A stretch of 52,269 bases of DNA from an uncultured Collinsella sp. (GCA_900757205.1 CAAENA010000018.1:1-52269), one strand, 5' to 3'. Counted from the first letter of the stretch, positions 34,293 through 43,235 are shown. Notes: generated by a model not told the origin, from the letters alone. Numbers and translations are program-made.

Positions 34293-35968
34293 TGAAGGAG
34301 CTTTCCGAGGTCCTGCAGGATTGGGAGGCCGTGATCGGCCTGGAGATCCATACCGAGCTCACCGCACTCGATACCAAGATGTTCTGCAATTGCAAGCTCA
34401 GCCACGATGACGAGCCCAACGCCAACGTGTGCCCGGTGTGCCTGGGCCTGCCCGGTGCCCTGCCGGTGCCCAACAAGCGCGCCATCGAGAGCATCGTCAA
34501 GGCTGGTCTCGCCACCAACTGCGAGATTCAACGCCACTCGATGTTCTACCGCAAGCACTACTTCTATCCCGATATGGCCAAGAACTTCCAGACCACGCAG
34601 GGTCCGGTCGCCTTTGCCATGTACGGTCACCTGGACCTGGACGTGACCGGTCGCGGTGCCGCCGAGCGCCCCGACTGCGCGTTTGGTGAGGCCGAGGCCC
34701 AGAGCCTGGCGAGCGCCTCGGCCAACGCCGAGGGCCTGTCCACGTCCATGACGTCGACCATGCGCGAGGGCAACCAGCGTGCCGGCCATCTGGCCAGCTA
34801 CGATGCGTCCAACCTGCAGATGCCCGAGCGTCGCGAGGACGGTTCCTACACGGTGCCCATCCGCATCCTGCGCATCCACATGGAGGAGGACGCCGCCAAG
34901 ATGGTCCACGTGGGCGGCGCCGAGGGCCGCATTACCGCCGCTGCCGAGTCGCTCGTCGACTACAACCGCTGCGGCACGCCGTTGATCGAGCTCGTCACCG
35001 AGCCCGACTTGCGCACGCCCGAGGAAGCACGCCTGTTTATGGAAAAGCTCCGTCGCATCTTTGTGACGCTGGGCATTTCGGACTGCTCCATGGAGAAGGG
35101 TTCCATGCGCTGCGACGGCAACGTGTCGCTGCGCCGCCGCGGCGAGACCAAGCTGGGCACCAAGACCGAGCTCAAGAACCTCAACTCGTTCAAGAGCCTG
35201 CACGATGGCCTTGCCTACGAGATCTGCCGCCAGGCCGAGGTGCTCGAGGAGGGCGGCATCATCTATCAGGAGACCCGCCACTGGGAGCCCAGCCGTAAGC
35301 GCACCGTGGTCATGCGTGTGAAGGAAACGGCAGACGACTATCGTCTGTTCCCTGATCCCGACCTGGCGCCGTTCGATTTGGACGACGAGTTCATCGACCG
35401 CTGCCGTGGCGAGATCCCCGAGCTGCCCGATGCCAAGCGCGCCCGTTTTGAGACCGACTTTGGTATTAAGGCGGCGGACGCCGAGCAGATTGCTGGCGAC
35501 CCCGAGTTCGCCGAGTTCTTTGAGGCCGCCGCTGCCGGTATGGCTGGCAATGAGGCCCAGACGGTCGCAAACTTGCTGGTGAACGAGATGATCGCCTACC
35601 TTAAGGGTGCGGGCGTCTCGCTGGCCGAGTCCGGCATCGCGCCGGCTCAGGTGGCCGCTCTTGCCAAGTTGCTGGCGACCGATGCCATCAGCTCCAACCA
35701 AGCGCACGAGGTCTTTGAGGCCATGGCCCAGACCGGCGACGACCCCAACAAGATCGTCGACGAGCGCGGTATGCGTCAGGTGAGCGATGCCGGCGCGCTG
35801 CAGCCGATCGTGGACGAGGTGCTGGCAAACTGTGCCGATCAGGCGCAGCAGTATCGTGACGGCAACCAGAAAGTCATCGGCTTTTTGGTGGGCCAGTGCA
35901 TGAAGGCAAGCCGCGGCAAGGGCAACCCCAAGCTCTTCAACGAGTTGCTGAGAACGTCGCTCTCGTAA
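34292..35968 (+). CDS. gatB: Aspartyl/glutamyl-tRNA amidotransferase subunit B
   Basis: A protein of 558 residues, slightly longer than most GatB. The kinase/transamidase domain starts with VIGLEIHTEL and carries the zinc-site cysteines (CNCK...CPVCLGLPG) and HYFYPDMAKNFQ. The C-terminal helical and YqeY-like tail domain runs from about 400 (NLLVNEM, GFLVGQCMKASRGKGNP) and contacts tRNA. Overlap with gatA implies coupled translation. Confidence 0.97.
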   Translation: MKELSEVLQDWEAVIGLEIHTELTALDTKMFCNCKLSHDDEPNANVCPVCLGLPGALPVPNKRAIESIVKAGLATNCEIQRHSMFYRKHYFYPDMAKNFQTTQGPVAFAMYGHLDLDVTGRGAAERPDCAFGEAEAQSLASASANAEGLSTSMTSTMREGNQRAGHLASYDASNLQMPERREDGSYTVPIRILRIHMEEDAAKMVHVGGAEGRITAAAESLVDYNRCGTPLIELVTEPDLRTPEEARLFMEKLRRIFVTLGISDCSMEKGSMRCDGNVSLRRRGETKLGTKTELKNLNSFKSLHDGLAYEICRQAEVLEEGGIIYQETRHWEPSRKRTVVMRVKETADDYRLFPDPDLAPFDLDDEFIDRCRGEIPELPDAKRARFETDFGIKAADAEQIAGDPEFAEFFEAAAAGMAGNEAQTVANLLVNEMIAYLKGAGVSLAESGIAPAQVAALAKLLATDAISSNQAHEVFEAMAQTGDDPNKIVDERGMRQVSDAGALQPIVDEVLANCADQAQQYRDGNQKVIGFLVGQCMKASRGKGNPKLFNELLRTSLS

Positions 35969-35971
35969 ACG

Positions 35972-36107
35972 GGAACCGAGGGGCCGGGCGCAGGGCCTTG
36001 CCTCTCAATTTCGGACAGTCCTGACTCACGACGGAGGCGCCACTGGCGCCTCCTGTTCGTGCGGAACTCATTGAGAGGCAAGGCCCTGCGCCCGGCCCCT
36101 CGGTTCC
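35972..36107. repeat. 38-bp perfect inverted repeat with nested hairpin
   Basis: Bases 35972-36009 (starting GGAACCGAGGGGCCGGGCGC) are exactly repeated inverted at 36070-36107. Between them lies a second hairpin, GGAGGCGCC-ACT-GGCGCCTCC (36033-36053). It begins 4 bp after the gatB stop. Confidence 0.9.
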
Positions 36108-36154
36108 GTGACGACTCGGCCGTTCGGGTCAGGCGGGCTGAATGGAATTTGGTG

Positions 36155-36184
36155 AATGAGGGCGCCGTTGGCGCCCTCATTCTT
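36155..36184 (-). terminator. Hairpin at the end of the AraC gene
   Basis: A perfect 12-bp stem, AATGAGGGCGCC/GGCGCCCTCATT, with a three-base loop abuts the minus-strand stop. It has no T tail on the minus side, so termination strength is uncertain. Confidence 0.55.
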
Positions 36185-37203
36185 TATAAATGTTGGGAGC
36201 GCCAAACGGTGGGGGTGGTGCCGGTGTGTTGCTTGAAGGCTTGGGCGAAGGCGGCCTGCTGAGGGTAGCCTAGACGCTCTGCCACCTGCGCTATCGTGAG
36301 CGCGCTATCGGCCAAAAGGTCCTGTGCTCGCTCCATACGACGTCTGCGAATGTAGGCGCCCAGGGGCTCGCCGGTTTGGGCTTTAAAGGTAGCGCATAGC
36401 TTGGAGCGGCTTGTGTAGAGCCTCTCGGCCACCTCGTTGATACCCACATGTTTGCCCTTGTCGAGCGAGCGTTCTACAAGGCTCGTCGCTTCCTCGGCAA
36501 TGGTCATGCTGGCGCGTGTGTCTGCCGCCTGCCGCGCCTGCTTGTGGGCCGCGCGCGAACAGGCGAGCTCCGCGACCATGGTTTCCACGATGCCTTGCAT
36601 ATAGACGTGTCCGCCTACGGTGCGGGCGCGGTCCTCGTTAATCCGGTGCAGTGTGTGGCAGATGGCGGACGTCGCTTCCTCGTGCCATGGCTCGGCAAAC
36701 GCCTCAAAGACCCCTGCGAACTCGGTGGGATAGCGGTGCTCCAGTTCGTCAAAATATCCAGGCAAAAAGAGCGCCGAGCGCGAGTGATAGAGCTGCCCTG
36801 CAAACAGCGGGCTTGACTCCTCGCCACAGTTATCTTGGATAAAGCTGCACACGGCATTGTTTGGCCACGGTCCATGCAAGAGTTTAAGGTTTGCAGGCGT
36901 TATGCCAGCCTCGGGCATGCACATGAGCGTGGGCGCGCTGACCTCGCTCACGCACGCGTACGGTTCGGGTGTGTACTCGGCTAGGTGCATGTTGTGCATC
37001 GGGGTAATGAAATGCTCCATGACGATGCAGGTGGGGGAAAGGGGCATGATCCATGCGCGTCCGTGCGCCCGATCGTTTGCCACCTCACCGGTAAAGACGG
37101 CGCCCTTGCCGGAAAGCTGCAGGCCAAACTGCTCAAACTGCGGTGCGTAGAGCTCGGTTATATCGGTTGCCGCCCGCCGCATTTTCAAAAGCGTCCCCTT
37201 CAT
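36184..37203 (-). CDS. AraC-family transcriptional regulator
   Basis: A 339-residue regulator. A long N-terminal sensing region, about 230 residues, is followed by two helix-turn-helix units at the C-terminus (INEVAERLYTSRSKLCATFK and IAQVAERLGYPQQAAFAQAF) and the family-typical GTTPTVWR. ATG 37203 is preferred; a TTG nine codons upstream is possible. It is transcribed away from a two-gene ABC exporter, 100 bp apart. This layout recalls YbtA with YbtP-YbtQ and similar siderophore-linked loci. The inducer is unknown. Confidence 0.85.
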   Translation of the reverse strand: MKGTLLKMRRAATDITELYAPQFEQFGLQLSGKGAVFTGEVANDRAHGRAWIMPLSPTCIVMEHFITPMHNMHLAEYTPEPYACVSEVSAPTLMCMPEAGITPANLKLLHGPWPNNAVCSFIQDNCGEESSPLFAGQLYHSRSALFLPGYFDELEHRYPTEFAGVFEAFAEPWHEEATSAICHTLHRINEDRARTVGGHVYMQGIVETMVAELACSRAAHKQARQAADTRASMTIAEEATSLVERSLDKGKHVGINEVAERLYTSRSKLCATFKAQTGEPLGAYIRRRRMERAQDLLADSALTIAQVAERLGYPQQAAFAQAFKQHTGTTPTVWRSQHL

Positions 37204-37302
37204 TTGCGAAAACGTCCACGCCTGGCCCAATTGTGTGCCTTGGCTAACACGCCCATGATAAGTTTCTTACGGTTAACTCTCAAGCCGTTAGAAAGGAATC
37301 TC

Positions 37303-39129
37303 ATGGCAAAGGGATCGAAAAAGGAAGGTGGCGGTATCGGCGAGCTGCTTGCATATGCCGGCGACCGCAAATTCCTAACGTATTTGGGCATGGCCCTCTC
37401 GGCGTTCTCGCAGCTGTTGAGCTTTGGCCCGTACGTGTGCATCTGGCTTGTTGCGCGAGACCTGATTGCCGTGGCGCCCAACTGGAGCGAGGCCGCCGAC
37501 ATCGCAATGTATGGTTGGTGGGCTGTTGGTTTTGCCCTGGCAAGCATCGTGGTCTATTTCGTGGGACTCATGTGCACGCACCTGTCCGCGTTTCGCTGCG
37601 CATCCAATATCCGCAAGGCTACGAGCGAGCATCTGCTTAAGCTGCCGCTCGGCTACTTTGACACGCACGCCACCGGTGAGCTGCGCCGTATCGTAGACGG
37701 CTGTGCCGCCTCCACCGAGACGCTGCTCGCGCACATGCTGCCCGATATCGCCGGTGCCACCGCCATGGTCGTGGGCCTGCTTGTGCTGCTATTTGCCCTC
37801 GATTGGCGTTTGGGCGCGGCATGCTTAATCTCGGTCGTCGTTTCGTTTTGCGCCATGGCCACCATGATGAGCGGCAAGGGCGCCGAGTTCATGAAGGCCT
37901 ACATGGGCGCGCTGGTCAAGATGAACAAGACCGGTACCGAATACGTACGCGGCATTCCCGTGGTCAAGGTGTTTCAGCAGACGGTCTATTCCTTTAAGGC
38001 GTTCCACGATGCGATCGCCGAATACGCCGATATGGCGCAAAATTATGCGGGTACGTTTTGCCGGGGTCCGCAGGTGCTCAACCTTACTGCGCTCAACGGC
38101 CTTGTGGCATTTCTTTTGCCTGTGGCGCTGCTGCTGGCGCCGGGCGAGACGGACTTCGCGCACTTTATGGTCAATTTTACGTTTTACGCGATCTTTTCGG
38201 CCGTGGTGCCGACGGCCATGACCAAGCTTATGTTTGTGGGCGAGGCCTCTCAGATGAGTGCCGATTCGCTGGCTCGCATTCGAAGCGTCATGGATTCCAA
38301 GCGGCTCTCCGTGCCCGCGCAACCCAAGCACCCCGCTGGCAGCGATGTGCGCTTTGAGGACGTGAGCTTTACCTACGAGGGCGCCGAGGCGCCTGCCGTC
38401 AACCATGCGAGTTTTAGCGTTCCCGCAGGTAGCACCCTCGCGCTGGTGGGTCCTTCGGGCGGCGGCAAGTCAACCTGCGCAAGCCTGATTCCTCGTTTTT
38501 GGGATGTTTCCGCAGGTCGAGTGCTCGTAGGTGGTGTGGACGTTCGCGATATGGATCCGCACGAGCTTATGGACCAGGTCGCCTTCGTGTTCCAGACCAA
38601 CCAGCTGTTCCGGCAAACACTTGCCGATAACGTGCGCGCCTCCAAGCCTACGGCCACTGACGACGAAGTGCGTGCGGCCCTCTCCGCAGCCCAGTGCGAC
38701 GACATTGTGGCCAAGCTCCCACAGGGCATCAATACCATGCTCGGTGCCGGCGGAGCATATCTTTCGGGCGGCGAGGTCCAGCGCGTGGCACTTGCCCGCG
38801 CGATCCTTAAAGACGCGCCTATCGTGGTGCTCGATGAGGCCACGGCGTTTGCGGATCCCGAGAACGAGGCGCTCATCCAGCGCGCCTTTAGCAAGCTGGC
38901 GGCGGGTCGCACGGTCATTATGATTGCGCACCGACTCTCGACTGTAGTGGGGGCCGACAAGATCGTGGTGCTCAACCAAGGTAGCGTGCAGGAGACTGGC
39001 ACCCATGCCGAGCTGCTGTCCCAAAAGGGTCTATACGCCAAGATGTGGGCTGAATACGAACAGGCCGCGAGCTGGAAAATCACTGCAGCGACCGCGGATG
39101 CCGCCGTCACGAAGGGAGGCGAGGCCTAA
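37303..39129 (+). CDS. ABC transporter, fused permease-ATPase (subunit 1)
   Basis: A 608-residue half-transporter. Six membrane helices occupy about 25-300. The ATPase domain has Walker A GPSGGGKST, signature LSGGEVQR, Walker B IVVLDEATAF and the H-loop IAHRLS. The glutamate after Walker B is present. GAAAGGAA precedes ATG 37303. It ends one base before the start of a second half-transporter, so they form a heterodimer. Neighbouring AraC suggests regulated transport. YbtPQ-like import or general export are both possible. Confidence 0.9.
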   Translation: MAKGSKKEGGGIGELLAYAGDRKFLTYLGMALSAFSQLLSFGPYVCIWLVARDLIAVAPNWSEAADIAMYGWWAVGFALASIVVYFVGLMCTHLSAFRCASNIRKATSEHLLKLPLGYFDTHATGELRRIVDGCAASTETLLAHMLPDIAGATAMVVGLLVLLFALDWRLGAACLISVVVSFCAMATMMSGKGAEFMKAYMGALVKMNKTGTEYVRGIPVVKVFQQTVYSFKAFHDAIAEYADMAQNYAGTFCRGPQVLNLTALNGLVAFLLPVALLLAPGETDFAHFMVNFTFYAIFSAVVPTAMTKLMFVGEASQMSADSLARIRSVMDSKRLSVPAQPKHPAGSDVRFEDVSFTYEGAEAPAVNHASFSVPAGSTLALVGPSGGGKSTCASLIPRFWDVSAGRVLVGGVDVRDMDPHELMDQVAFVFQTNQLFRQTLADNVRASKPTATDDEVRAALSAAQCDDIVAKLPQGINTMLGAGGAYLSGGEVQRVALARAILKDAPIVVLDEATAFADPENEALIQRAFSKLAAGRTVIMIAHRLSTVVGADKIVVLNQGSVQETGTHAELLSQKGLYAKMWAEYEQAASWKITAATADAAVTKGGEA

Positions 39130-40887
39130 ATGTTCGCCTCATTCCAAAAGAAGTATTTCCTATCCGATAAAGGCGTCGCCGGCGTAAAACGCGGCATTTT
39201 CTGGACCACGCTCACCAATCTTGTGACCATGGCCGGCATGGGCTTTTTGTTCCTGGTCATGGCCGGCTTTGTCGAACATCTCGCCACCGGCGCCGACCTG
39301 CCGGATGCCCTACCGATCGTGGGCGGCCTCCTGGTCTTTTTCGTGTTGCTCTTTGCCTCTAACTGGCAGCAGTATTACTACACCTACTGCATCTTTTACG
39401 AGGAGTGCGGCAAGCAGCGCATGGGGATTGCCGAGCGCTTGCGCAAACTGCCGCTGTCGTTTTTTGGCCGTCGTGATCTGGCCGATCTAACCGAAACCAT
39501 CATGGGCGACGTTCAGACTATGGAGCACGCCTACAGCCACGTGCTGGGAGAGCTTTGGGGTGCCATCATCGCAAGCGCCATTGTGTTCGTGGCGTCGCTG
39601 TTCTTTTGCTGGCAGCTGGCGATCGCGGCGTTTTGGAGCGTTCCCGTGGCCTTTGCCGTGCTGTATCTGACGCGCGGCCCCATGACCCCGGTGTTCGACC
39701 GCGTGCGTGCCGAGAAGGTCAAGGTCACCGAGGCGATCCAGGAGACGCTCGACTGCGTGCGCGAGATCCGCGCCACCAACCAGGAGGCCCATTATCTTGA
39801 GGGACTCAACGCCGTGATCGATGCCGAGGAGCGCGAGACCACCAAGGGCGAGCTCGTCAACGGGCTTCTGGTCAACTCCGCCTTCTCCATTCTGCGTCTG
39901 GGCATTGCCACCACGCTGGTCACGGGCGCCACGATGGTCGCCTCCGGGCAGGTCGACTTTTTGGTGATGTTTGCCTTCCTGCTTATGGTGAGCCGTATCT
40001 ACGCGCCGTTTGATCAGGCCCTTATGCTCGTGTCGGAGCTGTTTGTCGCCGAGTCGTCTGCCAAGCGCATGCGTTCCATCATGGAAGAGCCTGTGGCGCG
40101 GGGCAGCGAGAAATTTGAGCCCGTGGGCCACGATGTGGTGTTCGATCACGTGGCATTTGGCTATGGTGCGGGCGAGGACGGCCGCGCCGGCGAGAAAGTT
40201 CTTACCGATGTGAGCTTTACCGCCAAGGAAGGCGAAGTTACGGCGCTGGTCGGTCCTTCGGGTTCCGGTAAGTCTACGGTGAGCCGCCTGGCCGCGCGCT
40301 TTTGGGACGCCACCGAAGGCACGGTCACCGTGGGTGGCGTGGATGTTGCGAGCGTGGACCCCGAGGTGCTGCTGCGCGACTACGCCATTGTGTTCCAAGA
40401 CGTGCTGCTCTTTGACGACACGGTGATGGGAAACATCCGTCTTGGTCGTCGCGATGCCACCGATGAGAAAGTGCTTGCTGCCGCGCGTGCCGCCAACTGC
40501 GACGAGTTTGTGAGCCGCATGCCGCAGGGCTATGACACCATGATCGGCGAGAACGGCTCCAAGCTGTCCGGCGGCGAGCGCCAGCGCATCTCCATCGCCC
40601 GCGCGCTGCTCAAAGATGCGCCGATTGTGTTGCTGGACGAGGCGACGGCGAGTTTGGATGTGGAGAACGAGACCGTGGTGCAGCAGGCGCTCTCCCGCCT
40701 GCTCGCAGGAAAGACAGTTATCGTGATCGCCCACCGTATGCGCACGGTAGAAAATGCCGATAAGATCGTTGTACTCAAGGATGGTGTGGTTGCCGAGCAG
40801 GGCACTCCGGCGCAGCTCAAGGCGGCAGGTGGAGAATTCGCCCGCATGGTTGCGCTGCAAAAGGAAGCGGCTGTCTGGCAGTTGTAG
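39130..40887 (+). CDS. ABC transporter, fused permease-ATPase (subunit 2)
   Basis: A 585-residue partner half-transporter. The membrane domain covers about 15-310, and the ATPase domain has Walker A GPSGSGKST, signature LSGGERQRISIA, Walker B IVLLDEATAS and IAHRMR. Both ATP sites of the heterodimer look complete from the motifs visible in the two subunits. The start directly abuts the stop of subunit 1. A near-perfect palindrome after the stop probably ends the operon. Confidence 0.9.
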   Translation: MFASFQKKYFLSDKGVAGVKRGIFWTTLTNLVTMAGMGFLFLVMAGFVEHLATGADLPDALPIVGGLLVFFVLLFASNWQQYYYTYCIFYEECGKQRMGIAERLRKLPLSFFGRRDLADLTETIMGDVQTMEHAYSHVLGELWGAIIASAIVFVASLFFCWQLAIAAFWSVPVAFAVLYLTRGPMTPVFDRVRAEKVKVTEAIQETLDCVREIRATNQEAHYLEGLNAVIDAEERETTKGELVNGLLVNSAFSILRLGIATTLVTGATMVASGQVDFLVMFAFLLMVSRIYAPFDQALMLVSELFVAESSAKRMRSIMEEPVARGSEKFEPVGHDVVFDHVAFGYGAGEDGRAGEKVLTDVSFTAKEGEVTALVGPSGSGKSTVSRLAARFWDATEGTVTVGGVDVASVDPEVLLRDYAIVFQDVLLFDDTVMGNIRLGRRDATDEKVLAAARAANCDEFVSRMPQGYDTMIGENGSKLSGGERQRISIARALLKDAPIVLLDEATASLDVENETVVQQALSRLLAGKTVIVIAHRMRTVENADKIVVLKDGVVAEQGTPAQLKAAGGEFARMVALQKEAAVWQL

Positions 40888-40892
40888 GAACG

Positions 40893-40927
40893 GAATGTGA
40901 CAAAGGGACTGTCCCTTTGTCACATTC
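40893..40927. terminator. 35-bp near-perfect palindrome after the ABC operon
   Basis: Arms of 17 bases, GAATGTGACAAAGGGAC and its exact complement, flank a single T. It can act as a terminator or is a dispersed palindrome; the tail is CAGGGTTTATTT-like, only weakly T-rich. Confidence 0.65.
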
Positions 40928-41002
40928 AGGGTTTATTTGCGTTTGACTGTGTGCTAGAGGCTCTATATAGAAGTGCTAGCAGTGATAGCAGACAGGAGGA
41001 GC

Positions 41003-41365
41003 GTGATCGATACGAGCGTTGCTGGCAGCATGGTGCAGGTAAATGTCCGTGTGGATCGCTCGGTTAAAGAGCGCGCCGAGGAGGCGCTGCGGCTTTCGGG
41101 CGCAACGCTGCCCGAACTTATCAAGAAGGTCGTGGCAAAGGTTGCACAGGGCGGCAGCTCGTGCGAGGAAATCCTTGGGGCTGTTAACGAACGGCAGCGG
41201 GGTGTCATGCCAGATGCTCCGTTTGCCGCATCCTGGGCGGCGGCGGATCAGCTTTACGCGGACCTGGGCATCGCTACGTCGCCCGTATCTGACGATCGCG
41301 ATTGGGACACAATCTATTCCGAAGCCATGGACGAGCGCTATCGCCAAAAGGGGATGATCCTGTGA
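41003..41365 (+). CDS. DinJ/RelB-type antitoxin paired with a PIN toxin
   Basis: A 120-residue antitoxin. The ribbon-helix-helix segment (about 10-50; MVQVNVRVDRSVKERAEEAL) matches the DinJ/RelB class. The acidic, mobile C-terminal part (about 75-120) would mask the toxin. GTG 41003 is chosen because AGGAGG precedes it at good distance; ATG 41030 is an alternative. The stop overlaps the toxin start in GTGA fashion. DinJ-class antitoxins usually pair with YafQ/RelE toxins, so a PIN partner is unusual. Confidence 0.75.
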   Translation: MIDTSVAGSMVQVNVRVDRSVKERAEEALRLSGATLPELIKKVVAKVAQGGSSCEEILGAVNERQRGVMPDAPFAASWAAADQLYADLGIATSPVSDDRDWDTIYSEAMDERYRQKGMIL

Positions 41366-41877
41366 GCGGGACTTCCCTCAAAATAATGGTGGATGCCAAC
41401 GTATGGGTTGATTCGTTTTGCGTCGACCATGCCGAGTCGCTTGCCGCGCGTGCGTTTATTGGACAGGCGGCGGAGGCGGGGGCATTGCTGTTCTTTCCGG
41501 TGCATATCGCCAAGGACGTGCTGTACGTTGTCCAACACGAGCTGAAGCGTAGCGTACTCGCCAGTGGGGGAGCGCTCGACGAGGCATCTGCCCGTGCAAT
41601 TGGCGATGCGGCGTTGGCGTTTGTTCGGAACATGACCGAAAACGCCACGGCTGTGGGTGCAGAAGCGTCGGACCTTTGGCTGGCCGACAAATACTTAGCG
41701 CTCCATTGCGATTACGAGGACAACTTGGTACTCGCCGCATGCAAACGCGCCCAGGTTGATTACTTGGTAACTAACGATCGCGAGCTGCTCGAACATGCCG
41801 ATCTTGCAGCAAAGACCCCGCGCCAAATGATGCCGATTCTCGCGCTGGCCGAACGTGGTGGCGCGGCTATCGGTTGA
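41362..41877 (+). CDS. PIN-domain toxin-like ribonuclease
   Basis: A 171-residue PIN-domain protein. The first catalytic aspartate is in MVDANVWVDSF and the distal acidic residues in DYEDNLVLAACKRAQVDYLV and TNDREL. PIN toxins cleave RNA. GTG 41362 overlaps the antitoxin stop. A perfect-looking hairpin closes the convergent gap with the next gene. Confidence 0.82.
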   Translation: MSGTSLKIMVDANVWVDSFCVDHAESLAARAFIGQAAEAGALLFFPVHIAKDVLYVVQHELKRSVLASGGALDEASARAIGDAALAFVRNMTENATAVGAEASDLWLADKYLALHCDYEDNLVLAACKRAQVDYLVTNDRELLEHADLAAKTPRQMMPILALAERGGAAIG

Positions 41878-41889
41878 CGCGAACTGTTT

Positions 41890-41930
41890 GCGGGCCTCTT
41901 GGACGACGATGCGCCAAGGGGCCCGCGCCT
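41890..41930. terminator. Convergent-gap terminator
   Basis: A 13-bp stem, GCGGGCCTCTTGG/CCAAGGGGCCCGC (one T-G pair), lies between the PIN gene and the minus-strand gene ending at 41936. Confidence 0.75.
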
Positions 41931-41935
41931 GCTAT

Positions 41936-42370
41936 TTACAAAAGCTCGGCCTTAATGGCGGGACTTTCTGCGAGCTGCTCGGCTGCCTTTTCGTCGGAGC
42001 TGTCGAGTGCTGCCAGACTGCGGTAGACCCACTCGTTGACCTGGGTGTTCTTGACGCCTGCGGTCTGCATAAGGGCGCCTACCTCGCGGATTGCTGCGAG
42101 CAGATCGGCTTTGGGACCCGCGAGCTCGACCTCGATGCCGTGGTAGGCGGCCACGCCGCGGTTCTCACTCACGTGGTCGATAAAGCCCTCGACGGTCTCA
42201 AGCTGCTGGGCGAGAGCCACATCATCGTTGGCGTCCAGCGCGACGAGTGCGTTCGATACCGTGAGGGCGGGATGTCCGCAGGGGACAAAGCCTTCGATGA
42301 CATCCATAGCTTCGGTAATGGTTGAGCCCAGGCCTGCGAGGGCATTGACGAGTTGCTGCTTGGTATCCAT
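41936..42370 (-). CDS. Conserved-looking protein of unknown function
   Basis: A 144-residue acidic, soluble protein with no membrane segment or signal. It appears wholly helical, with heptad-like hydrophobic spacing (LVNALAGLGSTITEAMDVIE, LETVEGFIDHVSENRG). AAAGGA precedes ATG 42370. I do not recognise the family and see no catalytic motif. It lies alone between a toxin-antitoxin pair and the tmRNA gene, whose promoter must be in the 240-bp divergent gap. Confidence 0.65.
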   Translation of the reverse strand: MDTKQQLVNALAGLGSTITEAMDVIEGFVPCGHPALTVSNALVALDANDDVALAQQLETVEGFIDHVSENRGVAAYHGIEVELAGPKADLLAAIREVGALMQTAGVKNTQVNEWVYRSLAALDSSDEKAAEQLAESPAIKAELL

Positions 42371-42609
42371 AACGGTCCTTTCGACGGGGCAGTTGTGCTT
42401 GGCGAAAATATACGTGACGCGATCGGTAGCAAAAGTGCGAAGTGCGGCGCACATTGGGGTCTTCACAGCTCGTGCATAGAGCAGCTGTCTGCCTTTAGAA
42501 CGTGGTAAGATAGCTATCCACGAGCGGGGTTCACCCCGCGTGTTCCTTGAAAAGTCGACGGTTATCGGGTGTTTACAGGCCCGATGCCATCCAGACTTTC
42601 CCAGCATTC

Positions 42610-42973
42610 GGGGGCGACTGGTTTCGACACGATAGCTCTGAGAGAGGAAGCAAGCCGAGGTCTCCTCGCCTCGTTAAACAGGGGTACCGTCAAATTGAAT
42701 TGACAACAACTCTTCTTTTGAGCCTATGGCTCTCGCTGCTTAATTTATAGCGGCGCGTCAACCCGGTGATTTCCCCGACACCGGCGCGACGTCATGTTAG
42801 GGGAATGCTCCTGCGCACGTAATCGGTATGGCGCAGGCTAAGACCGAACCGGTTAGGACGCCGCGAGCGTGTCGCTGCGCGCAAAGCGTCCGAGACAAAA
42901 CCAGCGACTGAGCTTGGAGATGCCAATCAGGGGGCTTTCGTGGACCGGAGTTCGATTCTCCGCGCCTCCACCA
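42610..42973 (+). ncRNA. ssrA: Transfer-messenger RNA
   Basis: A one-piece tmRNA. The 5' end GGGGGCGACTGGTTTCGAC and the 3' end GTTCGATTCTCCGCGCCTCC plus ACCA pair as a 7-bp acceptor stem (one G-U). The T-arm is intact and CCA is encoded. The tag frame runs from GAC 42702 to TAA 42741-42743 and encodes DNNSSFEPMALAA, giving ADNNSSFEPMALAA after the alanine on the RNA. ALAA is the usual protease degron. A terminator follows 9 bases later. Confidence 0.97.
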
Positions 42974-42981
42974 TATGTAAC

Positions 42982-43016
42982 AGGCAGGTAGAGAAGTGTC
43001 TCTACCTGCCTTTTTA
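42982..43016 (+). terminator. tmRNA terminator
   Basis: A 13-bp perfect stem, AGGCAGGTAGAGA/TCTCTACCTGCCT, loop AGTG, then TTTTATT. Confidence 0.95.
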
Positions 43017-43030
43017 TTACTTACAGATAC

Positions 43031-43163
43031 CGCGGAGAATCGAACTCTGCGCAGGGCGCGAGCGTTAAGCAAACGCGGAGCGTTTGTAGCGAGCGGGCGA
43101 GGACGCCGGCAGGCGGCCGAAGCCGGTGCGGATTTGCGAAGCAAATACGCGGATTCTCCGCGC
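43031..43163. repeat. Fragments of the tmRNA 3' end in inverted and direct copy
   Basis: CGCGGAGAATCGAACTC (43031-43047) is an exact 17-base inverted copy of the tmRNA T-arm region (42948-42964). GATTCTCCGCGC (43152-43163) is a direct copy. tmRNA ends are common integration sites, so these may be traces of a lost element. No integrase remains here. Confidence 0.5.
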
Positions 43164-43235
43164 AAAGCTTCAACCCTATGCAGATGCGATACCGATCGGA
43201 CTGCAGCCTGCCATGCCCCGCATCAACGTCGCCCA

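Noticed and set aside
43021..43235. A second tRNA-like gene after tmRNA
   Set aside because: Only the T-arm portion is copied, mostly inverted; no acceptor stem or anticodon arm can be formed.
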